Source: Opitutaceae bacterium BACL24 MAG-120322-bin51 (GTDB lineage: Bacteria > Verrucomicrobiota > Verrucomicrobiia > Opitutales > Coraliomargaritaceae). Taken from it: 33,421 bases of DNA. Below the pieces are notes generated by a model, which searched no databases, was not told the DNA's origin, and worked only from the letters and a program-made list of their open reading frames with translations. Where the stretch lies: positions 1-33,421 of the forward strand of contig CAJJBN010000031.1 of the NCBI GenBank assembly GCA_905182435.1. The letters run 5' to 3'. Shown here one piece after another: positions 22,859 through 31,222 of this stretch (within the stretch, counting starts at the first letter, position 1; every line of letters starts with the position of its first letter). A program made the position numbers and the translations under genes.

Positions 22859-22890
22859 GTGCTTCGATCGAGTGAAACGAGATCGAAGCC
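22848..22890. repeat. Stop-codon palindrome plus palindrome P3, right boundary of the GIY-YIG element
   Basis: AGCACTTTTAAGTGCT (22848-22863) covers the stop codon of GIY-YIG copy 2 and overlaps P3: GCTTCGATC (22861-22869) with GATCGAAGC (22881-22889). P3 and its T-G-C-C-T-C-G-G tail match P1 after the tRNA base for base, so the element is bounded by direct copies of about 37 bases, while the middle copy at 22534-22563 has diverged. Confidence 0.8.
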
Positions 22891-22964
22891 TGCCTCGGGT
22901 CGTGCATTCGCAACAAAACATTTCTAATATCCTTCGCTTAAACGCAGGCTGTCACGCCGAAGCT

Positions 22965-24266
22965 TTACTTTTCGGCGTAGGCCTTGGAGACCTCTTCGCC
23001 GATGATGCGGATGCCAGCTTGCACGTCTTCTGCGGGCATGGTGAAGTTGATCCGGATACACTCATCGCGGTGCTTCCAATCGGCGTCGTCTTGACCAAAA
23101 AAGAAGTAGCTGCCTGGGACGACGAGGACGTTGCGCGCTTTGAGGCGTTCGTAGAGTTCGCGGCAAGTAATTGGCAGACCTTTGAACCATGCCCATAGAA
23201 ACAGTGCGCCTTCGCTGCGGTGGATGAAGTAATCGAGGGTGGGGTTGAAATACTGTTTCACCCATGCCTGCGCTTGCATGGATTTACTGCGGTAGAACGG
23301 TTGCACCAGCTCGTTGCTGAGGCGTAGAATTTCGCCGCTTTCTATCAGTGGTTGCGCGATCGCTTGGCCGGTGTTGGTGTTGGCCAAGCCCATGATCGAG
23401 GTCATCGAGGCGACGGCTTTGATAATCTCTGGTTTGGCAATGACGATGCCGGTGCGGGTGCCAGGGAGGCCGAGCTTGGAGAGGCTAAGTGTGAGGATGA
23501 TGTTGTCATTCCATATCGGAGTGGCCTCGGTGAAAATGACATTGGGGAAGGGCGCGCCGTACGCATTGTCGATAATTAGCGGGATGCCATGATCCTCGGC
23601 GAGTTGTGCGAGGTGGGCGATTTCGTTGTCGGTCAAGACATTGCCGGTCGGGTTGGTGGGTCGGGACACGCAGATCGCGGCGATGTCGTCAGTCACTTCT
23701 AAATTATCGAAATCGACGCGGTATTTGAACTCGTGCTCGCCGGTATATTCGATGCGCGGTTTGACGCTGCGAAAGAGTGAACCGCCAACGGATTGATCCG
23801 CGTAGCCGATGTACTCGGGGACGAGCGGTAGTAGGATTTTCTTTTGTTGTCCGTCGGCAAAGCGTCCGCCGAGCGCATTGAATAAGCAGAAGAAAGCGCT
23901 TTGCCCACCCATGGTGATGGCGACGTTATCAGCACTCAGCTCCCAGCCAAACTCCTTGCGGAAGAGATCCGCGATGGCACGGCGAAAGCTGGTGCGGCCG
24001 GCCGGCGGCTCATAGTTGCCGAGCATGTGCTCCAGTTCGCCTGGCGTGGCTGTGATCTCTTCGATCCGCTTGCGCCAGAGTGCATCCATTTCGACGATGT
24101 GGGCGGGTTGGCCGCCGCCGAGCATGTGCACTTTGTCGCCACCGGCGGCGAGCGCATGCCCTAGGTCGTCCATCAGTTCGCCAATGCCGCTACCGCAGCA
24201 TAGGCGTTGGCCGAATTCAGACCATTCCGGTTGTGCGGAGTCGGTGGTGTTTGCTTGGTGGGGCAT
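22965..24266 (-). CDS. avtA: Valine-pyruvate aminotransferase
   Basis: A 433-residue fold-type I PLP aminotransferase closely resembling E. coli AvtA, which exchanges amino groups between valine/2-oxoisovalerate and alanine/pyruvate. Shared segments include M-L-G-G-G-Q-P-A-H-I, G-G-Q-S-A-F-F-C-L-F-N, P-L-V-P-E-Y-I-G-Y-A-D, C-V-S-R-P-T-N-P-T-G-N-V, I-I-D-N-A-Y-G-A-P-F-P (PLP-binding D233, Y236) and S-L-S-K-L-G-L-P-G-T-R with the Schiff-base lysine K264. The C-terminal R-I-N-F segment holds the substrate-carboxylate arginine. The stop codon sits within an A-C-G-C-C-G-A-A hairpin (about 22952-22976). No branched-chain synthesis genes are nearby. Confidence 0.93.
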   Translation of the reverse strand: MPHQANTTDSAQPEWSEFGQRLCCGSGIGELMDDLGHALAAGGDKVHMLGGGQPAHIVEMDALWRKRIEEITATPGELEHMLGNYEPPAGRTSFRRAIADLFRKEFGWELSADNVAITMGGQSAFFCLFNALGGRFADGQQKKILLPLVPEYIGYADQSVGGSLFRSVKPRIEYTGEHEFKYRVDFDNLEVTDDIAAICVSRPTNPTGNVLTDNEIAHLAQLAEDHGIPLIIDNAYGAPFPNVIFTEATPIWNDNIILTLSLSKLGLPGTRTGIVIAKPEIIKAVASMTSIMGLANTNTGQAIAQPLIESGEILRLSNELVQPFYRSKSMQAQAWVKQYFNPTLDYFIHRSEGALFLWAWFKGLPITCRELYERLKARNVLVVPGSYFFFGQDDADWKHRDECIRINFTMPAEDVQAGIRIIGEEVSKAYAEK

Positions 24267-24307
24267 GTGCTTGAGTGAATGCTGAAATTGTTGGAGTATA
24301 AACCAAA

Positions 24308-24336
24308 AAAAGGCCGTTCGAGATGAACGGCCTTTT
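24308..24336 (-). terminator. Rho-independent terminator of pal
   Basis: A perfect inverted repeat, AAAAGGCCGTTC and GAACGGCCTTTT, around a 5-base loop, 20 bases after the pal stop codon. On the minus strand the stem is followed by a run of seven Ts, so it terminates pal before avtA. It is the clearest intrinsic terminator in the window. Confidence 0.92.
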
Positions 24337-24356
24337 CGTGTTTAAAGATTATTCGC

Positions 24357-24938
24357 TTATTTGAGGATGATTAGCTCATCGCGACGATCTTGGCCTGACT
24401 CGGATTTGGAGAGTCCGGCAGTCGCTTCGAGGCTGCCTTTGGAGAGCGTATCGATGCGATCGCCGCTGACGCCGAGTGTATCGAGGTATTCGCGTGCGCT
24501 GTTGGCGCGACGATCACCTAGTGCGAGGTTGTAGTCTTCGGTGCCATACCAGTCGCAGTAGCCTTCGATTAGGAGTCCATCGCTTGGGTTGGATGCGAGA
24601 TGGTCGGCCGCGTCTTGAAGCTTAGAGCGCTCGGATGAGGAGATGGAGGAAGAGTCGAAGCCGAAGTAAACGTCTTGAAGCACGCCGCGTACCATCTGAC
24701 GGCCGTTATAAGTGCCTTCTTCGAGGTCGATGCTTTCGTCGCCGTCGCGGAGTTCTAGGTCGCCGTCGTTGCCCCAGTCTGAATCCATACCTGATGGGAT
24801 GAGGTCATCACCATTGCCGAATTCAGAACCGCTGCCCATGGCACTGTCAGTGATCGGGGTAGGTGGTTGTTTCCGGCAACCAGAAAGAACGAATGCGGCA
24901 AGAATTAAAGGAAAGGCAAATCGTAGCATCTTATACAT
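24357..24938 (-). CDS. pal: Peptidoglycan-associated lipoprotein (OmpA-like)
   Basis: A 193-residue lipoprotein with a signal peptide ending in the lipobox V-L-S-G-C (Cys 21), an acidic glycine/serine-rich linker (about 33-80) and a C-terminal OmpA-like peptidoglycan-binding domain. The domain shows V-Y-F-G-F-D-S-S-S-I, L-L-I-E-G-Y-C-D-W-Y-G-T-E-D-Y-N-L-A-L-G-D-R-R-A-N-S and the R-R-D-E-L-I-I-L-K end. Pal normally works with Tol proteins to tie the outer membrane to the wall during division; no tol genes are in the window, so the gene is detached from the usual cluster. A strong terminator follows it. Confidence 0.9.
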   Translation of the reverse strand: MYKMLRFAFPLILAAFVLSGCRKQPPTPITDSAMGSGSEFGNGDDLIPSGMDSDWGNDGDLELRDGDESIDLEEGTYNGRQMVRGVLQDVYFGFDSSSISSSERSKLQDAADHLASNPSDGLLIEGYCDWYGTEDYNLALGDRRANSAREYLDTLGVSGDRIDTLSKGSLEATAGLSKSESGQDRRDELIILK

Positions 24939-25044
24939 AATTTAAAGAATTTGATAGTATGATTTGTAACGCGCAAACATTTTCCTTTGCTTCTTGGTAT
25001 TATTTTGGCTCAGTCGCCCTGTTTGTGCCCTCTGCTATTTTCAA

Positions 25045-25899
25045 ATGACAACACCTCCCTATATTTTCCTGATTGATAATGGTTCGCTTCGTGCTGACTC
25101 GGTTTTCGCGCTGCGTGGCCTAGCGGCGCAACTTTCGCAGCGGGTCGGGTTGAAGGTCGAACCGGTTAGTTTGTTACACTCGAGCAAAGTGCCGGCATCG
25201 GAGTTGGATGGTGTCGCTGCGCGGGTGGTAAAGCCGACGCTGCGGCGATTGATCGCAACGGGGGCGCGAAAGTTTGTTTTTGTGCCACTGTTCCTCGGGC
25301 CGAGCCGGGCGATTACGGATTATTTACCAGAGTTGATCGCGGAGGCGCGGGTGTCGGCTCCGGATTTGCAGGTGGTGGTGGCCGATACCTTAGCAGGTGT
25401 GGACGTGGCTGCTCCGGATATGCGTCTAGCTGAGATGCTTGCGGATAATGTGCGGCTAACGATGCAGGCTGCGGGGTTGTCGCATCCGCGAGTTGCGCTG
25501 GTGGATCATGGCACACCTGCGGAAGTGGTGAATCAGGTACGTAATGCAGTGGCAGGTCAACTTGCGGTGCTGCTGCAAACGGAAGTGGCGGCAGTGGCGG
25601 CGTGCTCGATGGAACGACGTGAGGGGATCGAGTATGATTTTAATGAACCACTGTTAGAGCGAGTGGCGCAGCTGGATGGCTGGGCCGCCGCGGATGTGAT
25701 TGTGGCGCTGTTCTTCTTGTTGCCAGGCCGCCATGCTGGGGCCGGTGGAGATGTCGCGGAGATTTGTGACGGACTGATCGCGCAGCATGCACTGCGCTCG
25801 GCTGTACGCACGCCGTTACTAGGTGAGCATCCGCAGCTGGTCGATATTTTGGTAGACCGGCTACGGGCAGCGCTGGACTCGAGTGTCGAGCAGGCTTAA
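25045..25899 (+). CDS. CbiX/SirB-type chelatase-like protein, two domains
   Basis: A 284-residue protein built of two chelatase half-domains, as in long CbiX, which inserts cobalt (or iron, in SirB) into sirohydrochlorin. The usual catalytic histidines of the first half are missing: the D-H-G-S-type motif reads I-D-N-G-S (N12) and the second site has alanine ([10 protein letters not shown]89). The second half has both: V-D-H-G-T (H155) and L-P-G-R-H (H230). The ATG at 25045 starts at the fold. No other cobalamin or siroheme gene is nearby, so the substrate is open. Its stop codon shares the palindromic TTAA with that of the convergent response regulator. Confidence 0.75.
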   Translation: MTTPPYIFLIDNGSLRADSVFALRGLAAQLSQRVGLKVEPVSLLHSSKVPASELDGVAARVVKPTLRRLIATGARKFVFVPLFLGPSRAITDYLPELIAEARVSAPDLQVVVADTLAGVDVAAPDMRLAEMLADNVRLTMQAAGLSHPRVALVDHGTPAEVVNQVRNAVAGQLAVLLQTEVAAVAACSMERREGIEYDFNEPLLERVAQLDGWAAADVIVALFFLLPGRHAGAGGDVAEICDGLIAQHALRSAVRTPLLGEHPQLVDILVDRLRAALDSSVEQA

Positions 25900-26543
25900 T
25901 TGTTGTCCACGACCACCAAGCCGTTTTTGATCGCGCAGCGCGTGAGGCTGGCAACGTCGTGCAGGTCGAGTTTGCGCATCAGATTGGTACGGTGATTCTC
26001 GGCTGTTTTGACGCTGATGCTTAGCTTGGCCGCGATTTCTCGGGTGCTGTTACTCTCAGCAATCAGTTGGAGGATTTCGCGCTCACGCTTGGTTAAAATA
26101 TTAATGCCTGACTGGTTCGATTTCGGATCGGTCATCGCCTCGCGAAGCAGTAGTGCGACTTCGGGGCCAAAATAGCTGCCTCCATTGGAGACAATTTCGA
26201 TGCCTTTTTTAAGATCGGCGAGCGGTGCTGATTTTTCGACGAATCCGTGCGCGCCAGCTTGAAGGAATTCACGGACGAGCCCAGGCGTTTGAAAACCGGA
26301 AAAGATGAGCACGCGTGTCTCGGGGATTTCGGTCGCGAATCGGCGTAATACTTCGGTGCCGTTGAGGTTCGGTAGCATCGCATCGAGGATGACGAAATCG
26401 GGCTTTTGCTGGATGCATTGCTCACAGCCTTGTAAGCCGTCGCCGCATTCGATCACCACCTGATAGGCATCGTTATTGAAAAACGCCTGAATCAGCATCT
26501 CGCGAATGGCCGTCTGATCTTCGATGATAGCGACTGTTTTCAT
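25896..26543 (-). CDS. NarL/FixJ-family response regulator
   Basis: A 215-residue two-component regulator: a receiver domain (1-120) with the acidic pair at E8-D9, phospho-acceptor D54 in V-I-L-D-A-M-L-P, S82 and K104, then a LuxR-type helix-turn-helix (about 148-208) with [13 protein letters not shown] and [16 protein letters not shown]. It should bind DNA as a dimer when phosphorylated. No histidine kinase is adjacent, so it is an orphan here. Its ATG starts ten bases after the tRNA-Ser CCA end on the same strand, leaving almost no leader. It converges on the CbiX-like gene with a 4-base overlap. Confidence 0.93.
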   Translation of the reverse strand: MKTVAIIEDQTAIREMLIQAFFNNDAYQVVIECGDGLQGCEQCIQQKPDFVILDAMLPNLNGTEVLRRFATEIPETRVLIFSGFQTPGLVREFLQAGAHGFVEKSAPLADLKKGIEIVSNGGSYFGPEVALLLREAMTDPKSNQSGINILTKREREILQLIAESNSTREIAAKLSISVKTAENHRTNLMRKLDLHDVASLTRCAIKNGLVVVDNN

Positions 26544-26553
26544 GCGAATAAAA

Positions 26554-26641
<88 letters not shown>

Positions 26642-26756
26642 TGAAGCTTGATGGCTGATTTCCTAGGCGATGATTCGGTAAGTGCAAGATGTTAAATTCA
26701 ATTGGGCGTTTTTTTTTGCTGGTAATCTAGTTTGCAGGCTTTTGCCGTTAGAGCAA

Positions 26757-28304
26757 TTAATAGAACAAGTTTCTATCCAAGCTGCGGTATTGAATGGCTT
26801 CGAGTAAGTGGGGTGTGTCGATTTGTGCGCTACCGGCAAGGTCGGCAATAGTCCGCGCGACTTTCAAAATTCGATCGTAGGCGCGCGCAGAGAGTGCCAG
26901 TTGCTCCATGGCTTGCTGCAGCAGGTCGCCTTGTACTTTATTAATGGCGCAGTGTTTGCGAATTTCAGAGTGCGACATGCGTGCATTGCAGCGCGTCGAG
27001 GCATCGGCATTGGCGGCGAATCGTGCGTTTTGCACGGTGCGGGCGGCTTCGCAGCGTTTGCGAATCACCAGCGAAGTTTCGCTCGGCTGGGTGCTGCGTA
27101 ATTCTTGGATTCGCAGCGAAGGTGCCTCAATGTGTATATCAATACGGTCGAGCAGCGGGCCGCTAATTTTCGAGCGGTAGCGCTGGATTTGCGGGACGGA
27201 GCAACGACACTCGCGGGCACTGTCGCCAGTATATCCACACGGGCATGGATTCATCGCACAGACCATCATCACTGAGCAGGGCAGGTTTATCTTACCTGCA
27301 CTGCGGGAGATGGTGACATTGCCGTCTTCGAGTGGTTGGCGCAGCACTTCGAGAGCCGATCGTTTAAATTCGGGCAACTCGTCGAGGAATAACACACCGT
27401 TGTGGGCCAGAGAGATCTCGCCCGGGCCAGGAATAGTGCCGCCGCCGAGTAGGCCGACATCTGAAATGGTGTGATGCGGGCTACGAAATGGCCGTTGAAA
27501 GTAGCGATTTTCATCGCTCAGTGTGGTACCTGCGGCGGATTGAATGCTGAGGATTTCGAGGAACTCATCGATACTGGGGCGTGGCATGATGGTGGGTATA
27601 CGCTTGGCGATCATCGATTTACCAGATCCAGGAGAGCCAATCATCAACAGGTTGTGGCCGCCGCTGACCGCGATCTCGACGGCGCGGCGCACGGCGTGTT
27701 GGCCTTTAACTTCCGAGAAATCAGTCCGTTGCGATTCGGGTGGTGCTTGGTAAAAGCTGCTGTCGCGAGATTTGGCGGGAAGAATAGCGCGCTCCCCATT
27801 TAGGAAGCGCACGGCTTCGTCGAGACTGCGCACGGGATAGATCTCGACGTCTTTGACCAGCGCGGCTTCGTCGGCAGATTCGGCGGGCACGATGAGGCCT
27901 TGTTTGCCGAGCTTGCGGGCCAGCATCGCCATGGCGAGTGAGCCCCGCACCGGGCGGGTCTGTCCTGAAAGGCTGAGTTCGCCGGCGATCAGGAAGTTGT
28001 TGAGGCGGTCTCCCCGGCATTTATTCATTGAAGCGAGAATGGCGATCGCGATGGGTAGATCGTAGGCGGGGCCTTCTTTGCGCAGACCGCCGGGCGCGAG
28101 GTTGATCGTGGTGCGGGTGGCGGGCGTGCGAAAGCCGCTATTGGCCATTGCCGAAAACACCCGGTCTTGCGATTCTTTGACCGCGGCGTCGGGCAGGCCG
28201 ACCAAAATAAATTTGAGTTCGCCCACTTCACCTGTATTCACTTCTACCTGAACCGAGTGGGCATCGACTCCAACTAAGGCGGCGGATTGTGTGATTCCTA
28301 GCAT
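26757..28304 (-). CDS. comM: ComM/YifB-family Mg-chelatase-like AAA+ ATPase
   Basis: A 515-residue AAA+ protein of the YifB/ComM family. In transformable bacteria ComM is a helicase that drives branch migration during integration of incoming DNA. Order of parts: an N-terminal Lon-like domain (1-170, with [16 protein letters not shown] and [11 protein letters not shown]), Walker [16 protein letters not shown] (about 221-235), Walker [11 protein letters not shown], a cysteine-rich insert [15 protein letters not shown] around residue 350, and a C-terminal lid domain with [13 protein letters not shown]. Length is typical. The pilus ATPases PilB and PilT lie a few kilobases away, which fits a role in DNA uptake, though this is inference. 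Confidence 0.93.
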   Translation of the reverse strand: MLGITQSAALVGVDAHSVQVEVNTGEVGELKFILVGLPDAAVKESQDRVFSAMANSGFRTPATRTTINLAPGGLRKEGPAYDLPIAIAILASMNKCRGDRLNNFLIAGELSLSGQTRPVRGSLAMAMLARKLGKQGLIVPAESADEAALVKDVEIYPVRSLDEAVRFLNGERAILPAKSRDSSFYQAPPESQRTDFSEVKGQHAVRRAVEIAVSGGHNLLMIGSPGSGKSMIAKRIPTIMPRPSIDEFLEILSIQSAAGTTLSDENRYFQRPFRSPHHTISDVGLLGGGTIPGPGEISLAHNGVLFLDELPEFKRSALEVLRQPLEDGNVTISRSAGKINLPCSVMMVCAMNPCPCGYTGDSARECRCSVPQIQRYRSKISGPLLDRIDIHIEAPSLRIQELRSTQPSETSLVIRKRCEAARTVQNARFAANADASTRCNARMSHSEIRKHCAINKVQGDLLQQAMEQLALSARAYDRILKVARTIADLAGSAQIDTPHLLEAIQYRSLDRNLFY

Positions 28305-28403
28305 TGTTAAATAATTTCCTTCGAAATGAATGTGAACAAATTTGCGTTCATGTCTATGCCTTATTACGTTATTTAATGTTTATATCGAACGATCAATAGA
28401 ATT

Positions 28404-28985
28404 TTGAAAATAGGACTTACAGGAGGTATCGGCTGTGGCAAATCGACAGTGGTGCAGTTTTTCGCGGATGCGGGTTGGCGCACCATCGAGACGGATGCGG
28501 TGGTGCGTGACTGCCTCGCCAGTAATGTGGCGGTGCATGCGGCGCTGAGTGAGCGCTGGGGTAAGGCGGTGTTTCATGCGGATGGCACGGTCGATCGCAA
28601 GGCGGTGGCAGCGCGCGTTTTTGCAGATGCGCAGGAGTTAGCATGGTTGGAAGCGTTGCTGCATCCCTTGGTTCGGCAAGCCTGGGAGGGGGCGATTGCG
28701 CGGGCGCCAGAGGCTGATTGGCTAGTGGAGATTCCTTTGCTGTTTGAAAAAAGGCTTGAAACTGGGTTTAATTTGATTGTCTGTGTTACCAGTCCTCCTG
28801 ATGTAGTTGAACGCCGTATGGTTCATAGAGGTTACTCGGGAGATGAGATTGCACAGCGTCGTCACCGCCAAATGCCCCTCGAGGAGAAAGCCCGACGCGC
28901 TGATTGTGTGATTTCAAATGCAGGCAGCCTTGAATTTTTAAAACAACAAACAAAGCGATTAATCGCACAGACCCCTACGCATTAG
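28404..28985 (+). CDS. coaE: Dephospho-CoA kinase
   Basis: A 193-residue P-loop kinase for the last step of coenzyme A synthesis. The start [15 protein letters not shown] has the Walker A at residues 7-15; E-T-D-A-V-V-R-D follows where the family has D-A-D. Later motifs are H-P-L-V-R and the lid segment. The only usable start is a TTG at 28404, because the P-loop follows at once and no ATG lies upstream in frame. It is divergent from comM over about 100 bases and 77 bases upstream of rho. Confidence 0.92.
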   Translation: MKIGLTGGIGCGKSTVVQFFADAGWRTIETDAVVRDCLASNVAVHAALSERWGKAVFHADGTVDRKAVAARVFADAQELAWLEALLHPLVRQAWEGAIARAPEADWLVEIPLLFEKRLETGFNLIVCVTSPPDVVERRMVHRGYSGDEIAQRRHRQMPLEEKARRADCVISNAGSLEFLKQQTKRLIAQTPTH

Positions 28986-29037
28986 TTCGTTGCCGCATAT
29001 CGGTTGAATGCTAAGCGTCGCCTGTTATCAAAGAACC

Positions 29038-29050
29038 CGCACTAAGTGCG
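29038..29050 (+). other. Small palindrome in the rho leader
   Basis: CGCACTAAGTGCG is a perfect 13-base palindrome whose end lies 12 bases upstream of the rho start codon. It resembles the hairpin at 20320-20334 before xylB (A-C-G-C-A-C then G-T-G-C-G-T), and both are followed by C-A-C-T-A. Its role, if any, is unknown. Confidence 0.4.
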
Positions 29051-29062
29051 CACTATTAGCCC

Positions 29063-31182
29063 ATGAGCTCTGAAGACGAAATTAAACCATCTGTTACTGC
29101 CAATGCATCCTTCGAGGATGCGTCAAAGCCGGCAGCTAAACCCGCGGCTAAGCGTGCAGTTAAGCGTGCAGTGAAGAAAACTGCCGCGAAAAAGGCGGTC
29201 AAAAAAGCGGCTAAGAAGGCCACCAAAAAAACCGCTCGCAAAGTCGCGAAGCCAGCTGCCGATAAACAGCCGCAGCAGCCAGACATGTTTGCCGCGGCCT
29301 CGGCTCCTCGCGTTGAGTCGCCTGCGCCACGTGTGGAGCAAGCATTTGTGCCATCAGAGGTGCCTGCGGGCAGTGCGCGCAAGACTGCAGTTGTTTGGTC
29401 CTCGGATGATGCCGAGCCGCCCAAGGAATCGCCCAAGGAATCACCACGGGAATCTGCCTCGGACAATGCTCAGGGCGAACTGTCTTCGGGTAAAGCGTCC
29501 TCGCAAGGCGGCGAAAAGCCGAATGAGGACAAGCCTCAAGACGGCAAATCGCGTGGGCATCGCAATGAATCAGGTGGCCGTAATCAACGACGTGATCGCA
29601 ATGACCGCGGCGAACGTAAGAATGACCGCGGCGAACGTAGAATGACCGTGGCGAGCGTTCGAATGACCGTGGCGAGCGTCCGAATGACCGCGGCGAGCGT
29701 CCGAGCCGAAATGGTAAGTTTAAAAATAAGGGCGGCGCTCAAGGTGGGCAGCCGAATCAGAAAAAAAAGGGCAAGGGCCGTTGGCAGGATAAAAAGAAGC
29801 GTGCTCGCGAGGAAGACTCTCCAATCGAATTCGGTGAATTGCTCGAATTTGAAGTGCTAAAGAACTTCGACGAGACGCTGCAACTGGCGACCAATTTGCG
29901 CTCGGGCGAGGGCGAGGGGCTCGATTTTAATCGTATTTATGACCTAGGTCTGCCGGAGCTTCGCGACGAGGTCGCAGCCGCAGCGTTGGAAACGCCGTAT
30001 GCGCCGAATCGTGATCAGTTGTTGAATGCGCTGATTGCTAAGGCGGGTGAGCAAAAGGTCTGCATTTCGTCGGTTGGTATCTTTGAGCCGATGGAAGATA
30101 ACGAAGGTGGTTTGCTGGTGTATGAACGTGATAGCTATCGCGTCAAGGCGCTCTGTGCCTATGTGCCGCAGGTCTTTGTCGAGCATTACGGCTTGCAGCG
30201 TGGTCATATTATTACTGCTCAATTGCATCCGCATCGTGAGAATGAGTCCTGCCCGTTTGTGGTTTGCGTGAATGATGTGATGGGGCGTGACCCTAAGACG
30301 CTGAGCGAGATCGTGCCCTTCACGGAGGGTGTCCCTTATTATCCGCTTGAACGTATATTGATGGAATCGGACACGGAATCGAAGTCGGACAACCTGTCGA
30401 TGCGGGTGGTCGATTGCTTGACGCCAGTTGGCTTTGGTCAGCGTGGTCTGATTGTGGCGCCGCCGCGCACAGGTAAAACAGTGCTGATGCAAGGCATGGC
30501 AAATTCGATCCAGAAGAACTATCCTGATTCACATTTGATTATCCTGTTGATTGATGAGCGACCGGAGGAAGTAACCGATTTTCGCCGTCAAGTCTCCGGC
30601 GAGGTGATCAGCTCTACCTTTGATGAGACAGCTGAGAGCCATGTCCACTGCGCCGAAATGGTGATCGAAAAGGCGCGTCGTATGGTCGAAGTGGGCCGTG
30701 ATGTTGTGATTCTACTCGATTCAATCACGCGTTTAGCCCGTGCCTACAACACCACGATGCCAAGTAGTGGGAAAATTTTGTCTGGAGGAGTGGAGGCCAA
30801 TGCCTTGCAAAAACCGAAGCGGTTCTTTGGTTCTGCGCGTAATATCGAAGGTGGCGGCAGCCTGACAATTATCGCTACCGCGCTGGTCGAAACCGGCAGT
30901 AAGATGGATGAAGTGATTTTCGAAGAGTTCAAGGGCACTGGTAATATGGAGCTGCATTTGGATCGTGGTCTTTCTGATAAGCGTATTTTCCCTGCACTAA
31001 GCATGGATAAGAGCGGCACGCGTAAGGAAGAATTGCTTTATCATCCCGATGAAATGCTGAAAATTTATTCATTGCGTAGAGCAATGAAAGGCTTACCGTC
31101 CACCGATGCTATGGAAATGCTCATTCAGCGCATTAAGAAGACCAGCACCAATGCCGAGTTTTTGATGAGTGTTTCTCGATAG
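29063..31182 (+). CDS. rho: Transcription termination factor Rho with long basic N-terminal extension, apparent frameshift
   Basis: Rho, the hexameric RNA-dependent ATPase that ends transcription. The conserved part (about 29824-31182) has the RNA-binding OB domain, Walker [11 protein letters not shown], Walker [16 protein letters not shown] and the [22 protein letters not shown] loop. Before it lies a low-complexity extension: an Ala/Lys-rich histone-H1-like stretch (about residues 20-65), an acidic/serine linker, and five N-D-R-G-E-R repeats of 18 bases. One base is missing at about 29636-29641 in the third repeat, shifting the frame; restoring it joins the extension (from the ATG at 29063) to the core. 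Without the repair the core would need an internal start near 29839. Slippage in a short repeat or a sequence error explains it. Confidence 0.9.
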
Positions 31183-31222
31183 TTTTTTACTTTAATCCCC
31201 ACCTCTTCCCCATTTAAACTCT

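Larger units (their letters stand above)
22230..22883. repeat. Tandem duplication of a 327-bp unit containing a GIY-YIG gene
   Basis: Positions 22230-22556 and 22557-22883 are head-to-tail copies with a period of exactly 327 bases. By direct comparison I find two substitutions before the terminal palindrome: c22272 versus g22599 in the leader and a22345 versus c22672, a silent change in codon 20. The copies then differ in the palindrome itself (C-C-A-G-C-T-C versus C-G-A-G-A-T-C). Each unit holds a 56-base leader with A-G-C-A-C-T-T, the gene, a hairpin over the stop codon (AGCACTTTTAAGTGCT) and a G-C-T-T-C-G-A palindrome. Confidence 0.93.
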
